Assembly: GCF_003945595.2 (NCBI RefSeq)
Contig: NW_024104521.1
Span: forward strand, 186,001 to 250,000
DNA: 64,000 nucleotides
From: Pipra filicauda
Taxonomy: Eukaryota > Chordata > Aves > Passeriformes > Pipridae
Reading direction: 5' to 3'
Each line of letters opens with the position of its first letter. Position 1 is the first letter of the stretch. The position numbers and the translations under genes are program-made. This document shows, in pieces, positions 62,616 to 64,000 of the stretch. The notes beneath the pieces were generated by a model that was given only the letters and a program-made list of their open reading frames with translations, was not told the origin of the DNA and ran no database searches.

Positions 62616-64000
62616 CATTGGACCAATTGCAACAGAAAATAAGACAAGTGATTCATCAGCATTTATTTATAACAAACAGTCACCTTAATACAGTGCGATT
62701 TGCACATTAAAAGGACAACTTCAAAAAGTTGGAAATTGAGTCAAGTAACTTAAGGCATTAGTTGTCCAAATATTTTGTTTAAATTTCTTAACTATTTAAG
62801 AACTTATTAGGAACCATCAAAACCACGGGGAAAAAAATCTGACCTACTGAATGGGAAAAAAAAATTAAAAAAAAAAAAAAACCACAACAAAACACCACCA
62901 AAAAAGCAAACCCCAAACCTGCAACGTGACTAAGGGTAAAAGCACAAAGAGGAGACAAGAGGTTGGAAGATGCACAGGAAGATTCAGAGCAGAGGAGATA
63001 AACCAAATTTCAGAAATGTTACAAAGGCCAGAGAAGAGATGCACGCAGCTTTAAAGTAAGCAAAGATAAGATCAAAAACAAGACACATGTAGATTGGGTT
63101 TTTTAGGTAAAACAAATAAGAATATGGTAGTATATTAAGAAACATTCAACAGAATGGCATACAATCATTCAACAAAATTTATCAAAGTAGTGTTAGTAAC
63201 ATTAACTCCTTAATATTCTATGGAGGTGTGTTGGGTTTTTTTCTGGGACTTATTCAAAGAGTAATTCCAGCAGTGTTTAATTCCAGAAAGTCCTGAAATA
63301 TTGAGAAAGTCCCAATGGGCTTGAAAAAGAAAAAAATCATCCATTTCAAATGTCAAAACGTTAAACAAATAAGTACCGGAATCTCAACTCGGTAAAGGTT
63401 TTCAAAACCAAGAATGGTTCAGAGGACTACTCAGGAACTAACAGAAAAAATGGTTTTGATCAACATGGGCTTACAAAAATTCCTATTAGATGTGCAGGAA
63501 ACTAAAATTTTTATTAACAATAAATATCATATAATATTTTACATTTTTTTGGCTGGCACAACATATTTTGACTAAAACCAGACAGAAAAACACACCCCAA
63601 AAAATTAAAACAAACAAAACCAAAAAACCTCCAAACCAAAACTCAGTCAAATAAATATAAAACAGATTCAAAATCAATTAAGTGACAGCTCTTGAAATGT
63701 TTGTGTCAATGGGAAACTACTGCTAGCGAGGTCCATCAGGTATTGGCTCTTGGCCCTGTGCCATTTACCATTTTAGTCCTAGCTGGTGACTTGGAAGAAA
63801 GCAGTCACTAAATTTGCAGGAGCTACAAAGACAGGAAGAGCAGTAAGCAACAAAAGGCCCAGGTCACAGAGGCTGCTTACCAAAGCAAATGCAATTAAAC
63901 ACTACTTCGAAAGGGGGGCGGGGGGGGAATGGAGAAAGCCACAAATCACACATCTAGGAACAGGAAAAACAGCTTCTCAAAGACATGGCCAGATCCAGCA

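Larger units (their letters stand above)
58566..64000 (-). other. LCOR: LCOR intron continuing beyond the window
   Basis: This is AT-rich intronic sequence with A-rich tracts at 59966-60036, a TA microsatellite (60389-60418), a CR1 scrap (62561-62615) and a G-rich run near 63911-63928. No GC-rich first exon or promoter-like CpG island is visible, so the 5' end of LCOR lies beyond position 64000. Confidence 0.7.

Noticed and set aside
1..64000. CRISPR arrays, bacterial operons, prophage or a novel defence system
   Set aside because: The window is a spliced vertebrate locus. There are no direct-repeat arrays, no tightly packed ORFs and no ribosome-binding-site pattern.

Overview
This is a vertebrate nuclear-genome window, most likely from a bird. 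It has long introns with GT-AG splice sites, AT-rich UTRs, few interspersed repeats, and two CR1-type LINE tails ending in the avian ATTCTATGA-like 3' repeat. Nothing bacterial or viral is visible, and I cannot name the species.

The window is dominated by one gene on the minus strand, LCOR (ligand-dependent corepressor), read from high to low coordinates. Five small internal coding exons lie at 58500-58565, 58005-58084, 48831-48963, 44129-44416 and 41210-41303. They carry an N-terminal cysteine-containing module, the nuclear-receptor box LSKLL and two CtBP-binding motifs (PLDLTVR, VLDLSTK). The first exon or exons lie beyond position 64000. The last shared donor, at 41210, can join in the same phase to two alternative terminal exons. 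The near one (37423-38392) encodes the classical LCOR C-terminus with a psq-type helix-turn-helix; counted from the internal ATG at 44366 the product is 433 aa. The far one (9881-14390) is a single giant exon homologous to human C10orf12. It gives the long isoform PALI1, a PRC2-associated protein of about 1613 aa from the same ATG, without the HTH.

Region by region: 1-860 is UTR-like and by synteny may be the 3' end of a convergent plus-strand gene (SLIT1 in other vertebrates). 1445-9880 looks like a long 3' UTR of the PALI1 form. 9881-14390 is the PALI1 exon. 14391-28820 is intron or intergenic sequence with a GATA-motif cluster and one CR1. 28830-37422 is the AT-rich putative 3' UTR of short LCOR, holding a T51 tract, a G-quadruplex motif and Pumilio sites. 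37423-58565 holds the coding exons and their introns. 58566-64000 is intron.

The gene's two outputs share docking motifs for nuclear receptors and CtBP but differ in their effector half. One carries a DNA-binding HTH and the other a PRC2-interacting region, so the choice between exon 38392 and exon 14390 (and between their poly(A) sites) is the main regulatory decision encoded here.
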